A stretch of 64,000 nucleotides of DNA from Antarcticimicrobium luteum (GTDB lineage Bacteria > Pseudomonadota > Alphaproteobacteria > Rhodobacterales > Rhodobacteraceae). The notes under the pieces are model-generated. The model ran no database searches. It saw only the letters and a program-made list of their open reading frames with translations, and had not been told where the DNA came from. A program made the position numbers and the translations under genes. The stretch lies in contig NZ_SMUV01000064.1 of assembly GCF_004358185.1 (NCBI RefSeq), forward strand, positions 62,001 through 126,000, read 5' to 3'. Shown one piece after another: positions 1 to 8,997 of the stretch (positions are counted from its first letter, which is position 1; the number at the start of each line of letters is the position of its first letter).

Positions 1-2
1 CG

Positions 3-2555
3 CTGCGCCGTTACGGCCTTTCTGCCAGCGACCTGCTGAACGCGATCGAGACGCGCAGCCTGCGGCAGCCGCTGGGCGATGTCCTGATGGGCGATACCAG
101 TTTTGTGTTGCGCTACTCCGATGTGCGCCGCACGGTGACCGAGCTTGAGGATCTGATCGTGCTCCAGAACGCCGGCGGCGGCGTGGTGCTGCTGCGCGAT
201 CTGGCCCGGGTGGTCGCGGTCGACAGCGACGAGAACGTGCAATCGTTCGTCGACGGCGACCAGGCCGCGATCATCTCGATCTACAAATCCAAGGACGACG
301 ACAGCATCCGCGTCTTTCAGACCGTCGACGCCCTGCTGACCGCCGAACAGGCGCGCTATCCCGATCCGTTCCGCCTGACCGTGATCAACAACCGCACCGA
401 CGTGGTCAAAGAACGGCTCAACCTCATCCTGCAGAATATCGCCATGGGTCTGGTGCTGGTGTTCGGCACCATGTGGCTGTTCTTTTCGATGCGCGAATCT
501 CTGTGGATCTCGGCCTCGCTGCCGGTCTCATTCCTCGGCGGGCTGTTCCTGATGAGCGTGCTGGGCATCACCATCAACATGATCACACTGGTGGCGCTGC
601 TGATGGCGGTGGGCGTGATCATGGACGATTCGATCGTCATCGCCGAGAATATTGACAAATGGCGCGGCAAGGTCGGCCGGCTCGAGGCCGCCGCCCGCGG
701 CGCGATGGAGGTGATGCCCGGCGTCGTCTCCTCCTTCCTGACCACCGCCTGCGTGTTCGGCCCGCTGATGTTTCTCACCGGCGATTTCGGACAGATCCTG
801 AAATTCATCCCGATGGTGCTGCTGCTGACGCTGACGCTGTCGCTGGTCGAGGGCTTCCTGATCCTGCCCCACCACCTCAGCCATGGCGGCAAGGGCGATG
901 CCGTCCCGCGCGAGCGCCGCGCCAACCGGGTACTGAACCGCTTCAAGGACGGAGTTCTGCTGCCGATGGCGACACGGCTGGTGCGGGTGCGCTACCTGAC
1001 TTTCGGCACGGTGATCGCGGCGCTGATCCTGACCGTGGGGCTGATCGCGTCGGGTTCGGTCAAGGTGATCGGCTTTCCGACCACCGAAAGTGACACGGTG
1101 ATCGCGCGCGTCGCGCTGACCCCCGGCATCGAGCGCGGCCGCACCGTCGCCGAGGTGGGGCGCATCGTCGCCGCGCTGGGCCGTCTCGATGCGCAGCTCA
1201 CCCCGGGAACTGAGGGCGCCGCGCCGCTGGTACAGCGGGTGCTGGTGCAATACGCCGTCAACAGCGACGTCACCGCCAACGGCTCCAACACCGCAACGAT
1301 CACCGTCGATCTGCTCGAAAGCGCCCGGCGCAACGTCACCGCCGACGAGGTTCTGGCGCTCTGGCGGGCCGAAACCGGGCCTATCCCGGACCTGGTGCAG
1401 GGTAGCTTCTCGCAGGCCGAGCGTGGCCCCGGTGGCGCCGATCTGGACGTGGAGATTCTGGGCCATGATCTGGAGGTGGTCGAGGCCGCCGCCAACGAGA
1501 TGCTGGTGGCGCTGGTGTCCCGCGCCGACGTGACCGAGGCCTTTGTCGACCTGCAGGGCGGGCGGCGCGAGGTGCAGATGGCGCTGACGCCGTTCGGCTA
1601 TTCCGTCGGGCTCACCCCGCAAAACCTCGCGGCGCAGCTGCGCAACGCCTTTGCCGGAGCCGAGGTCGACAGTTTCCGTGTGGGTTTTTCCACCATGACC
1701 GTCCGGATCGAACTGGGCGACACCGTCCCCACCCTGGGCGAGCTGGAGCGGTTTCCCATCATCCTGCCCAGCGGCGCGCAGGTCTCGCTGGCCGGTGTTG
1801 CGGCCTTCACCCACAGCGTCAGCTACCCCTCGATCACGCGAAAGGACGGCCAGATCACCGCCCGGATCGAGGGCAAGATCGACCGCAGCGCCACCACCTC
1901 GTCGCGGATATCGGGCGTCGCGCTGACCCAGATCGCGCCGCAGCTTGAGGCGGAGTATCCCGGCATTTCCGTTCGCATCGGCGGCGCCACGGAGGAACAG
2001 CAGAAATCGCAGCAATCGATGATGCGCTCGCTGCTGCTGGGACTGGTCGGGGTCTATCTGGTGCTGGCGTTCCAGTTCCGCTCTTATTCCCTGCCGCTGG
2101 TGGTGATGCTGTCGATCCCCTTCGCGCTGATCGGCACGGTGCTGGGCCATCTGGCGCTGGGGCTCGATATGTCGATGCCCTCGATGATCGGCTTTGCCTC
2201 GCTGTCGGGAATCGTGGTCAACAACGCGATCCTGTTCCTGACCTTCTTCCAGACCCATCTGGAGGGGGACGACTATGTCTCGGCCTCGCTCAACGCGGTG
2301 CGCGACCGGTTCCGGCCGATCCTGCTGTCGACCTCCACCACCTTTGCCGGGCTGGTGCCGATCATGTTCGACACCAGTCCGCAGGTGCAGACGATGGTGC
2401 CACTGGTCGTCTCGGTCGCCTTCGGGTTGCTGGCCTCGATGGTGCTGGTGGTGCTGGTGTTCCCATCGCTGCTGTCGATCTATTTCGACATGTTCTCCCT
2501 GCGCAAATGGATCGGCCGGTTCCGGAATGAATCGGACGAAGAACCCGCACAATAG
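3..2555 (+). CDS. RND-family efflux transporter permease, 3' part (5' end outside window)
   Basis: The reading frame is open from the window edge, so the visible 850 or so residues are the C-terminal part of a protein of about 1,030 residues. It is a proton-driven inner-membrane pump that works with a periplasmic adaptor, presumably encoded upstream, and an outer-membrane channel. The fourth transmembrane helix carries the paired aspartates of the proton relay (MDDSIVIAEN). A second hydrophobic block near the C-terminus (LVVMLSIPFALIG, then VVNNAILFL) completes the RND repeat. The PHHLSHG segment after the first membrane block also occurs in the RND pump at 29307, so the two belong to one subfamily. 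The internal ATG at 87 is not the real start, because the sequence before it (YGLSASDLLNAIE) is normal RND porter-domain sequence. Substrate unknown. Confidence 0.93.
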   Translation: MRRYGLSASDLLNAIETRSLRQPLGDVLMGDTSFVLRYSDVRRTVTELEDLIVLQNAGGGVVLLRDLARVVAVDSDENVQSFVDGDQAAIISIYKSKDDDSIRVFQTVDALLTAEQARYPDPFRLTVINNRTDVVKERLNLILQNIAMGLVLVFGTMWLFFSMRESLWISASLPVSFLGGLFLMSVLGITINMITLVALLMAVGVIMDDSIVIAENIDKWRGKVGRLEAAARGAMEVMPGVVSSFLTTACVFGPLMFLTGDFGQILKFIPMVLLLTLTLSLVEGFLILPHHLSHGGKGDAVPRERRANRVLNRFKDGVLLPMATRLVRVRYLTFGTVIAALILTVGLIASGSVKVIGFPTTESDTVIARVALTPGIERGRTVAEVGRIVAALGRLDAQLTPGTEGAAPLVQRVLVQYAVNSDVTANGSNTATITVDLLESARRNVTADEVLALWRAETGPIPDLVQGSFSQAERGPGGADLDVEILGHDLEVVEAAANEMLVALVSRADVTEAFVDLQGGRREVQMALTPFGYSVGLTPQNLAAQLRNAFAGAEVDSFRVGFSTMTVRIELGDTVPTLGELERFPIILPSGAQVSLAGVAAFTHSVSYPSITRKDGQITARIEGKIDRSATTSSRISGVALTQIAPQLEAEYPGISVRIGGATEEQQKSQQSMMRSLLLGLVGVYLVLAFQFRSYSLPLVVMLSIPFALIGTVLGHLALGLDMSMPSMIGFASLSGIVVNNAILFLTFFQTHLEGDDYVSASLNAVRDRFRPILLSTSTTFAGLVPIMFDTSPQVQTMVPLVVSVAFGLLASMVLVVLVFPSLLSIYFDMFSLRKWIGRFRNESDEEPAQ

Positions 2556-2679
2556 CGGCAGAGCAACAGACCAGGCCCGGCGATCGAACCAGCCGGCGCT
2601 GACGTGGCGGCCGCGGGATCCGGCCACAAGGTCGGCTCAGCACGATACTGCGGGTTTTCAGATGAGGCTTTGAAGTGAG

Positions 2680-2707
2680 AAAGGCGCGGCCCCAAAGCCC
2701 CGCCTTT
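2680..2707. terminator. Bidirectional stem-loop between convergent genes
   Basis: AAAGGCG and CGCCTTT pair around a C/G-rich centre that can extend the stem by two or three pairs. It lies between the stop of the RND pump and the stop of the convergent penicillin-binding protein gene, where a shared terminator is expected. There is no long T-run. Confidence 0.5.
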
Positions 2708-2731
2708 CCCCGATCTCACGCTCCAGGCGTC

Positions 2732-4261
2732 TCAGGAGGACGGCCCCAGAACGTTGCAGGTCACGTTGCGCGCCATCAGCCGGCGGCAGGCCAGATCGGC
2801 GGTCTCTTCGGTCATGCCCATGAAGTTGGCATCGAACCCCTTCTTGCTGCGCACCACCTTGCGCAGGGTGCCGTCCAGCGTCTCCATCTCCGACAGGGCC
2901 GTGCGCAACAGTGTCTTTTCGGCCTGATACCGGCTGGTATAACGGCCCACGTTGATGCCCCAGTGCCGTTCACCCGAGGTCGACAGCCGGGTGACAATCT
3001 CCTGATCCTCCTCCGGCACCGGTTGCGAGACCTCGACCAGATCCTCCACCAGATCCTGGGGACGCAGCGCCGGGCGGGGCACCTCGACGGGCGCCACCGT
3101 CGTGTTCGACACCCTGTCCGCCCCGGTCGCGGTCTCCGTCACCGCCGCCGTTTCGATCGCGGTTGTTTCCACGGTCTCAGAGAGCGGCACCGCGGTCGCC
3201 ATCGCCTCGGCAACCGCCGCAGCGATCACCGCGGCATCGGCATCGTCGACCTTGGCGATCAGGACCGCGCCGTCGCCGGGCCGGGCCATCGGCCGCGGGC
3301 TGGAGGTCACGGCGCCCACCAGGCGGACCATACGGCCCGTCGGAGCACCCTCTTCCACATTGGCTGCATAGGCTGGCGGAGGCGGCTTGCGCACCGGCGC
3401 CCGCGACGGGGCGCGCTGGAAACCCAGATCCAGAAGCTCGGCCACCTTGGCATTGCGCGAGGACGAGGATTTGCCGCCGAACACCGTGGCGATCACCCGC
3501 TCGTCGCCGCGCTGGGCCGAGGCCACCAGGTTGAAGCCGGCGGCGCGGGTATAGCCGGTCTTGATCCCGTCAGCCCCCTTGTAGGTGTTCAGGATGCGGT
3601 TGTGCGAGGTCACCGTCTTGATTCCGGCGCTGGTGCTTTTGCGCGAGAACAGATTGTAGTATTCCGGGAAATCGTACAGCAGATGCCGCCCCAGGATGGT
3701 CATGTCATGCGCCGTCGACAGATGACCGTTTTCGGTCAGCCCGTGGGCGTTCCGAAAGGTGGTGCGCGTCATCCCCAGCGCCTTGGCGGTGCGCGTCATC
3801 CGCCGCGCAAAGGCGGCCTCCGATCCGCTGATCGCCTCGCCGATGGCGGTGGCCGCATCATTGGCCGATTTCACCGCCGCCGCCCGCACCAGATAGCGCA
3901 GGGCGATTTTCTGTCCCGCCTTCAGACCCAGTTTCGAAGGCGGTTCCGCGGCGGCGTTCTGCGACACCCGCACCATGGTATCCATGCTGATCTCGCCGTT
4001 CCGCACCGCCTCGAAGGCGATGTAGAGCGTCATCATCTTGGTGAGCGAGGCGGGATGCAGCCGGGTGTCGGCATTGCGCGCATGCAGCACCTCGCCGGTG
4101 CGCGCGTCCATCACCATGGCCGCATACGGCGCGGCGCGGGCCGGCGCTGCGGTCAGCCCCACCATCAGGGCGACCAGAACCAGCGCCCATAGCGCGGGCG
4201 CCGGGTTCGCTGGAAAATGACTCGGCCCGGAACGGGCCGGACGGATACGCCGGACCTGCAC
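2732..4261 (-). CDS. D-alanyl-D-alanine carboxypeptidase (PBP5/6 type, S11 family) with C-terminal SPOR domain
   Basis: This is a periplasmic serine peptidase that trims the terminal D-Ala from peptidoglycan stem peptides. All three catalytic motifs are present: SLTK (SxxK) at about residue 73, SAN (SxN) at about 133, and KTG in GIKTGYT at about 236. A signal peptide (ALWALVLVALMVGLTAAPARA) precedes the domain. A Pro/Ala/Val-rich linker of about 130 residues follows, then a SPOR-like C-terminus (HWGINVGRYTSRYQAE) that would bind denuded glycan strands at the septum. The length, 509 aa, is long for PBP5 but normal for SPOR-fused alphaproteobacterial versions. The start is GTG, with GAGG seven bases upstream. 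Cell-wall maintenance and division are the inferred roles. Confidence 0.93.
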   Translation of the reverse strand: MQVRRIRPARSGPSHFPANPAPALWALVLVALMVGLTAAPARAAPYAAMVMDARTGEVLHARNADTRLHPASLTKMMTLYIAFEAVRNGEISMDTMVRVSQNAAAEPPSKLGLKAGQKIALRYLVRAAAVKSANDAATAIGEAISGSEAAFARRMTRTAKALGMTRTTFRNAHGLTENGHLSTAHDMTILGRHLLYDFPEYYNLFSRKSTSAGIKTVTSHNRILNTYKGADGIKTGYTRAAGFNLVASAQRGDERVIATVFGGKSSSSRNAKVAELLDLGFQRAPSRAPVRKPPPPAYAANVEEGAPTGRMVRLVGAVTSSPRPMARPGDGAVLIAKVDDADAAVIAAAVAEAMATAVPLSETVETTAIETAAVTETATGADRVSNTTVAPVEVPRPALRPQDLVEDLVEVSQPVPEEDQEIVTRLSTSGERHWGINVGRYTSRYQAEKTLLRTALSEMETLDGTLRKVVRSKKGFDANFMGMTEETADLACRRLMARNVTCNVLGPSS

Positions 4262-4488
4262 GATATTGCCTCTGTCTGCCTCGTCGCCCCCGGTTGTCCG
4301 GGCGCATATTCTTGATTTGTTGAGCCAAGGCTAACACAGGGAATAATCAAAATAAACCCAGTGGTTGCGAGGAATTCTTAATTTCGTCCCCGGCGGAATT
4401 CCAACATCTTGAGGTCGGAAGGAGTCTGCCCGCAATACCAGGGATTGAGGCAAAACCAAGGCCGCGGAATCGATGCGCGGCGGCGACC

Positions 4489-5196
4489 TCAGCCGGCCTC
4501 GATCCGTGCCACCAGGCCGGGCAGCGCGCCCAGATCCCCGATGCTGCGGTATCGCGGCGCCTGTTCGGGCGCCTCGGCGTGTTCCAGATCCCACTGCAGG
4601 TCATGCGGCACATGCACGCCCCAGCCCCCCGCCTCGATCGCCGGCACCACGTCCGAGCGCATGGAATTGCCCACCATCATCGCCTGCGCCGCCCCGGCGC
4701 CGTGCCGCGCAAAGATCTCCTGATAGACCGCCTGGGTCTTTTCCGACACGATCTCGACCCCGTCGAACAGATCGCCCAGCCCCGACTGCGCCAGCTTTCG
4801 CTCCTGGTCCAGCAGATCGCCCTTGGTGATCAATACCACGCGATGAGTCTCGGTCACCGCCTCCACCGTCGCCCGCGCATGGGGTAACAATTCGATCGGA
4901 TGGGCCAGCATGTCCTGGCCCGCGCCGATCAGCTGACGAATGATGCGGGCCGGGACCCGATCCTCGGTCACTTCGATGGCGGTCTCGATCATCGACAGCG
5001 TGAAGCCCTTGATGCCATAGCCATAGCGCCCGATGTTGCGCCGCTCGGCCGCCAGCAGCCGCGCCGACAGATGCCCGGGTTCGGCATAGTCGGCCAGCAA
5101 TTCGGCAAAGCGGTTCTGGGTCAGCTGAAAGAACCGCTCATTGTGCCAAAGCGTGTCATCGGCGTCGAATCCGACAAGGGTCAGTTTGCGCATCAT
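4489..5196 (-). CDS. HAD-superfamily hydrolase (phosphatase, subfamily IA-like)
   Basis: The N-terminal motif FDADDTLWHNE carries the nucleophilic and acid/base aspartates of HAD phosphatases. Motif II is seen in VLITKGD, the motif III lysine in SEKTQAVY, and motif IV in VGNSMRSD. The helical cap between motifs I and II is of the size found in small-molecule phosphatases, and 235 aa is typical. Two adjacent ATG codons (5196 and 5193) could start it. It diverges from clpS. The substrate cannot be told from sequence; a nucleotide, sugar phosphate or phosphoglycolate-like compound is possible. Confidence 0.88.
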   Translation of the reverse strand: MMRKLTLVGFDADDTLWHNERFFQLTQNRFAELLADYAEPGHLSARLLAAERRNIGRYGYGIKGFTLSMIETAIEVTEDRVPARIIRQLIGAGQDMLAHPIELLPHARATVEAVTETHRVVLITKGDLLDQERKLAQSGLGDLFDGVEIVSEKTQAVYQEIFARHGAGAAQAMMVGNSMRSDVVPAIEAGGWGVHVPHDLQWDLEHAEAPEQAPRYRSIGDLGALPGLVARIEAG

Positions 5197-5294
5197 GGCT
5201 TGTCTGTTCGCTATCCCTTTTCTAAACCCGCCGGAACGTTATATAAGAGCGCTGACAATCACCGCATGACCGTAACCGGACGAGAAGCCTCTTG
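5197..5294. promoter_or_regulatory. Divergent promoter region between the HAD gene and clpS
   Basis: About 100 bases separate the two divergent starts. The AT-rich run GTTATATAAGAG near 5239 is a plausible -10 region for clpS. No clear -35 element or operator is visible. Confidence 0.35.
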
Positions 5295-5636
5295 ATGCTG
5301 CTACAGCCATTGATGATGACCGACAAGCCGGACGGCGGAGGCGAGGCGTCGACCCTGCTCAAGACCCGGCCCAAGACTAAGCGGCCGCCGCTTTACAAGG
5401 TTCTGCTGCTCAACGACGACTATACGCCGATGGAATTCGTCGTGCACGTGCTGGAGCGGTTCTTTTTCATGACCCACGCCCAGGCGTTTGAGATTATGCT
5501 GACCGTGCATAAAAAGGGCGTCGCCGTGGTTGGCGTGTTCAGCCACGAGATCGCCGAAACCAAGGTGGGGCAGGTGATGGATTTCGCCCGGCGGCATCAG
5601 CATCCGCTGCAATGCACCATGGAAAAAGAGGAATAG
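5295..5636 (+). CDS. clpS: ATP-dependent Clp protease adaptor ClpS
   Basis: ClpS docks on the ClpA N-domain and delivers N-degron substrates to ClpAP. The folded core is highly typical: [16 protein letters not shown], where the NDD motif contacts the substrate N-terminus, then [12 protein letters not shown] and a C-terminal [10 protein letters not shown] stretch. The disordered N-terminal tail ([12 protein letters not shown]) is also as expected. The start is uncertain: TTG 5292, ATG 5295 and the ATG pair at 5313/5316 are all in frame. The weak GAGAAG upstream favours 5295, but the family's usual N-terminus resembles MTDKPDG, which would favour 5313/5316. The methyltransferase gene follows after 9 bases. 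Confidence 0.95.
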   Translation: MLLQPLMMTDKPDGGGEASTLLKTRPKTKRPPLYKVLLLNDDYTPMEFVVHVLERFFFMTHAQAFEIMLTVHKKGVAVVGVFSHEIAETKVGQVMDFARRHQHPLQCTMEKEE

Positions 5637-5645
5637 GGAAGCGCT

Positions 5646-6656
5646 TTGTCCGCGCGCCTGTCACTCGCCATCGAGCAGGAGGGGCTGACCCTTCCGGCCA
5701 GCGGCCCGATCCTGGTGCTGCATCCGCGCGCCGGTGCCGATCTGGCTGCGCTGCCGCGGGAACGTACCCTGTTGATTCAGCCGTTCCGTCCCGATCATGA
5801 TTTTCTGACCGCCAGCGGTTTTCCCAATGTCGCCTGGATGGCGCCCGGGGCACACCGCTTTGCCGCCGCCCTTGTGTGCCTGCCGCGGGCCAAGCGGCAG
5901 GCGCAGGCTCTGATCGCCCAGGCGGCGCGGCAGACCGATGGGGTGGTGATCGTCGATGGTGCCAAGACCGATGGCGCCGACAGCCTGATGCGCGAGGTGC
6001 GCAAGCGGGTGCCGCTCGACGGGGCGCTATCGAAATCGCATGGCCGGATTTTCTGGTTCCGGACCGACGCGGCGGGATTCGACGCGTCCGCCTTTGCGGA
6101 CTGGGCCGAAGCGGATACCCAGCGCGTGGGCGGGTTTGTCACCGCGCCTGGCGTGTTTTCAGCCGACGGGATCGACCCGGCCTCGGAAATGCTGGCGCAG
6201 GCGCTGCCCAGGCATCTCGGCGCCCACGTTGCGGATCTGGGCGCCGGGTGGGGCTATCTCGCCACGCGGCTGCTGGCCGACGACCGGCTCGAATCGCTCG
6301 ACCTGATCGAGGCGGACCGCATCGCGCTCACCTGCGCGATGGAGAATGTCCGCGATCCCCGCGCGCGATTCCACTGGGTCGATGCCGCGCTGTTCCGCGC
6401 CGCCGGTCCGCTCGACGCTGTGGTCACGAACCCGCCTTTCCACACCGGCCGCGCCGCCGACCCCTCGCTGGGGCAAAGCTTTATCCAGGCCGCCGCGCGC
6501 CTGCTCGGCCCGCAGGGCCAACTCTGGCTGGTGGCCAACCGGCACCTGCCTTATGAGGCCGCGCTCGAGGCCGGTTTCACCGAGACCCAGGAGGTCGCCG
6601 GCGACGGCCGGTTCAAGGTGCTGCGCGCGGCCCGGCCCCGCCGCGTGCGTGGCTGA
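5646..6656 (+). CDS. Class I SAM-dependent methyltransferase, RsmC-like (16S rRNA guanine-N2)
   Basis: The C-terminal half is a Rossmann-fold methyltransferase. It has a SAM-binding motif I (VADLGAGWGYLA, around residue 200) and the catalytic NPPFHTG motif around residue 263, characteristic of N2-guanine rRNA methyltransferases of the RsmC/RsmG-large type. The N-terminal half (about 170 aa) is the degenerate duplicated methyltransferase domain seen in RsmC. The predicted role is methylation of the small-subunit rRNA. It starts with TTG behind GGGAAG and lies 9 bases after clpS, so the two are probably co-transcribed. It could instead act on a different guanine (RlmG-like); family assignment is firm, exact target is not. 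Confidence 0.82.
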   Translation: MSARLSLAIEQEGLTLPASGPILVLHPRAGADLAALPRERTLLIQPFRPDHDFLTASGFPNVAWMAPGAHRFAAALVCLPRAKRQAQALIAQAARQTDGVVIVDGAKTDGADSLMREVRKRVPLDGALSKSHGRIFWFRTDAAGFDASAFADWAEADTQRVGGFVTAPGVFSADGIDPASEMLAQALPRHLGAHVADLGAGWGYLATRLLADDRLESLDLIEADRIALTCAMENVRDPRARFHWVDAALFRAAGPLDAVVTNPPFHTGRAADPSLGQSFIQAAARLLGPQGQLWLVANRHLPYEAALEAGFTETQEVAGDGRFKVLRAARPRRVRG

Positions 6657-6680
6657 CCCCATTCCGCTAGGAGAGATCCC

Positions 6681-7484
6681 ATGTCTTTTTCCATCGCCGG
6701 CAAGACCGCCATCGTCACCGGCGCCGCCAACGGCATCGGCCTGGCGATCGGCCGCCAGTTCGCCCGCAAGGGTGCCAACGTCATGTTTGCCGACATGGAC
6801 GAGGCCAGGCTGATCGACGAACTCGGCGAACAGGCCGAGGACAGCAACGTCCGCTATTTCGCCGGCGACCTGCGTGAGCGGCTGACCATCGCCAACCTGC
6901 TCTCGGCTACGCTGGATGCCTTCGATCAGGTCGATATTCTGGTCAACGGCGCCCGCCAGGTGATCCCCTCGGATCCGCTGGACCCGGACGACGAGTCGGT
7001 CGCCGCGCTTCTGAATCAGAACCTGATGCCGGCGCTGCGGCTCAGCCAGATGGTGGCCAAGCGCATGATCCGGCAGGCCGAGGACCGCGAAGAGGGGGCC
7101 AGCGCCGGGGCCATCATCAACCTCAGTTCGATCGCCGCGCGCCGCACCCACCCGGACCTGATGGCCTACTCGGTGTCGACCGCTGCGCTCGACCAGATGA
7201 CCCGCTCGCTCGCCGTGGCGCTGGCGCCGCACCGGATCCGGGTCAATGCGGTGGCCATCGGCTCGGTGATGAGCGCCTCGCTCAAATCCACGCTTAAGGA
7301 AAACCGCGCCTTTCGCCAGGACATCGAGGATCACACGCCGCTCGCCCGTATCGCCGCCCCGACTGAACTGGCCGATGCGGCCCAGTTCCTGGCCTCCGAC
7401 GCCGCCGGTTTCATGACCGGCCAGATCCTTACGCTGGACGGCGGCCGCACCCTGCTTGACCCGGTGGCCGCCCCGGCGCACTGA
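6681..7484 (+). CDS. Short-chain dehydrogenase/reductase-like protein with substituted catalytic lysine
   Basis: This is a classical-size SDR (267 aa) with the nucleotide-binding motif TGAANGIG at residues 13-20, the NNAG-position variant VNGARQ, the serine segment NLSSIA (147-152) and the active-site tyrosine at 163. The lysine that should sit four residues after the tyrosine (YxxxK) is a threosine-class substitution: the codons read YSVST, giving Thr167. The protein may therefore have weak or altered redox activity, or a binding or regulatory role. An AGGAGAG ribosome site sits seven bases before ATG. It lies 24 bases after the methyltransferase gene and upstream of hemF, from which it is separated by a strong palindrome. 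Confidence 0.85.
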   Translation: MSFSIAGKTAIVTGAANGIGLAIGRQFARKGANVMFADMDEARLIDELGEQAEDSNVRYFAGDLRERLTIANLLSATLDAFDQVDILVNGARQVIPSDPLDPDDESVAALLNQNLMPALRLSQMVAKRMIRQAEDREEGASAGAIINLSSIAARRTHPDLMAYSVSTAALDQMTRSLAVALAPHRIRVNAVAIGSVMSASLKSTLKENRAFRQDIEDHTPLARIAAPTELADAAQFLASDAAGFMTGQILTLDGGRTLLDPVAAPAH

Positions 7485-7516
7485 GGTTTTCCCGGGCGCG
7501 CGCCCGGGAAAACCTC
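7483..7516 (+). terminator. 34-bp perfect palindrome after the SDR gene
   Basis: A perfect inverted repeat with 17-base arms (GAGGTTTTCCCGGGCGC and its complement) begins inside the SDR stop codon. Folded as RNA it would be a very stable hairpin with a minimal loop. No T-run follows. A transcription terminator or RNA 3'-end stabiliser between the SDR gene and hemF is the simplest reading. Confidence 0.65.
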
Positions 7517-7674
7517 GGGCGGCACGTTTCAGCGCCGAACCGGCGACGCCGCGGCAGGGCACGCGAGTCCGTCCGCCCCTGCGTCAAATCGCAGACCCCC
7601 GGAAAACCGCTGGCCCCCGCCGCCATCCCGGTTAGATTGGCGCCCCAGAACCGATAGCCCCGGAGATGCCCAAG

Positions 7675-8571
7675 ATGACCACCGATTTCGACACCGAAAA
7701 AGCCACCGCATCGGCCTGGTTCCGCACGCTTCGCGACCGGATCGTTGCCGCCTTCGAGGCGCTGGAGGACAGCCACGGCGAGGGCCCGCTCTCCGATGCC
7801 GCCGCCCCCGGCCGTTTCGAGGTGAGTGAAACCAGACGTGCCTCTGACGACGGCTCCGACGCCGGTGGCGGGCTGATGAGCGTGATGCGCGGCGGCCGGG
7901 TGTTCGAAAAGGTCGGCGTCAATGTCTCGACCGTCTACGGGCAATTGGGCGAACGTGCCCAGGCCGCCATGATGGCGCGCAAGGGCCTGCCGGGGATGAA
8001 GGACGACCCGCGCTTCTGGGCCTCTGGCATCAGCCTGGTCGCCCATATGCAGAACCCGCACGTCCCTGCTGTCCATATGAATACCCGGATGTTCTGGACC
8101 CCGCACGCCTGGTGGTTCGGCGGCGGCTCCGACCTTAACCCCTGCATCGAATATGATGAGGACACCGCCCATTTCCACGGGGTGCAAAAGGCCCACCTCG
8201 ACCCCCATGGGGCGGCGCATTACCCGCGGCTCAAGGATTGGGCGGACGAATATTTCTATATTCCCCACCGCCACCGCGCCCGCGGGGTGGGGGGCATCTT
8301 CATGGACGATTACTGCACCGACGACTGGCCGGCCGATTTCGCGCTGACCCAGGACATCGGCCGCGCCTTTGTGCCCGCCTTCGTGCCGCTGGTCGAGAAA
8401 CGCCGGGGGCAGAGCTTCACCGAGGCCGACCGCGACACCCAGCTGATCCACCGCGGCCTCTATGCCGAGTACAACCTGGTCTACGACCGCGGTACCAAGT
8501 TCGGGCTGGAGACCGGCCACGACGCCAATGCCGTTCTGATGAGCCTGCCGCCGCTGGCCAAATGGCCCTGA
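7675..8571 (+). CDS. hemF: Oxygen-dependent coproporphyrinogen III oxidase HemF
   Basis: HemF converts coproporphyrinogen III to protoporphyrinogen IX by oxidative decarboxylation using O2, a soluble heme-biosynthesis step. The family's most conserved blocks are present: GGGLMSVMRGGRVFEK near residue 65, NPHVPAVHMNTRMFW near 125, WWFGGGSDLNP near 145 and GIFMDDY near 205. The length (298 aa) is standard. ATG 7675 is preferred to ATG 7666, because GGAG lies nine bases before the former and directly abuts the latter. It is flanked by hairpins on both sides, so it is probably a single-gene unit. Its presence indicates an organism that makes heme aerobically. Confidence 0.97.
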   Translation: MTTDFDTEKATASAWFRTLRDRIVAAFEALEDSHGEGPLSDAAAPGRFEVSETRRASDDGSDAGGGLMSVMRGGRVFEKVGVNVSTVYGQLGERAQAAMMARKGLPGMKDDPRFWASGISLVAHMQNPHVPAVHMNTRMFWTPHAWWFGGGSDLNPCIEYDEDTAHFHGVQKAHLDPHGAAHYPRLKDWADEYFYIPHRHRARGVGGIFMDDYCTDDWPADFALTQDIGRAFVPAFVPLVEKRRGQSFTEADRDTQLIHRGLYAEYNLVYDRGTKFGLETGHDANAVLMSLPPLAKWP

Positions 8572-8607
8572 GCCGGGGGAAACCCCGAACCTTGTCCCGA
8601 ACATGAC

Positions 8608-8635
8608 GTCCGGGCGCGCCTGCCGCGCCCGGGAC
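8608..8635 (+). terminator. Stem-loop downstream of hemF
   Basis: CCGGGCGCG pairs with CGCGCCCGG around a short loop, with outer GT/AC pairs and one bulged G. It sits about 40 bases after the hemF stop. GC-rich stem without a T-run. Confidence 0.5.
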
Positions 8636-8965
8636 TCAGATGCGGCGTCCGTGACGGTCCGCAACAGATCTCGCCGAGAGCCCCGCGATCATTCAGAGCT
8701 GCGGTAGGGCCGGAACATGGCCGATCTGACGGATCGTGGTGACGGCCACGACGCCGAGGCCGGCGCTATGCCCGAAACGGGCATGATCATCTGTGCCGAT
8801 CCTATTCCGGGTGAGGTTGCCGGATCGCGAGACGCGGGGCGGGACCCACCGTTTCGCCCCAGAGGTGCAGCGCCTTCGGTGGCTGGGCTGCCCGGATAAA
8901 TTCACACGAACCAATGAGATAGCGGCGAAGCTTCGCGGTGGGAACGAAAGTTGCGTGAATGTCGA
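8636..8965. other. Non-coding stretch between hemF and the TetR gene
   Basis: No convincing gene. Short open frames on both strands here (about 60-75 codons) have no ribosome site and unnatural composition. A small hairpin (CGTGG-N6-CCACG) lies near 8735-8750. Nothing else recognised. Confidence 0.4.
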
Positions 8966-8994
8966 TTGACAGGTGGTATTTGTTGTGGTGAATT
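8966..8994 (+). promoter_or_regulatory. Candidate promoter of the TetR gene
   Basis: A perfect -35 hexamer TTGACA (8966-8971) is followed after 17 bases by a weak -10 (TGAATT). The operator palindrome lies just downstream, consistent with autoregulation. Confidence 0.5.
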
Positions 8995-8997
8995 TAG

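Noticed and set aside
528-2627. A 699-codon frame antisense to the RND pump
   Set aside because: Arg/Gln/His-rich shadow of the RND gene with no recognisable segment.
8693-8914. Short frames on both strands between hemF and the TetR gene
   Set aside because: No ribosome site, biased composition, no domain; better read as non-coding.
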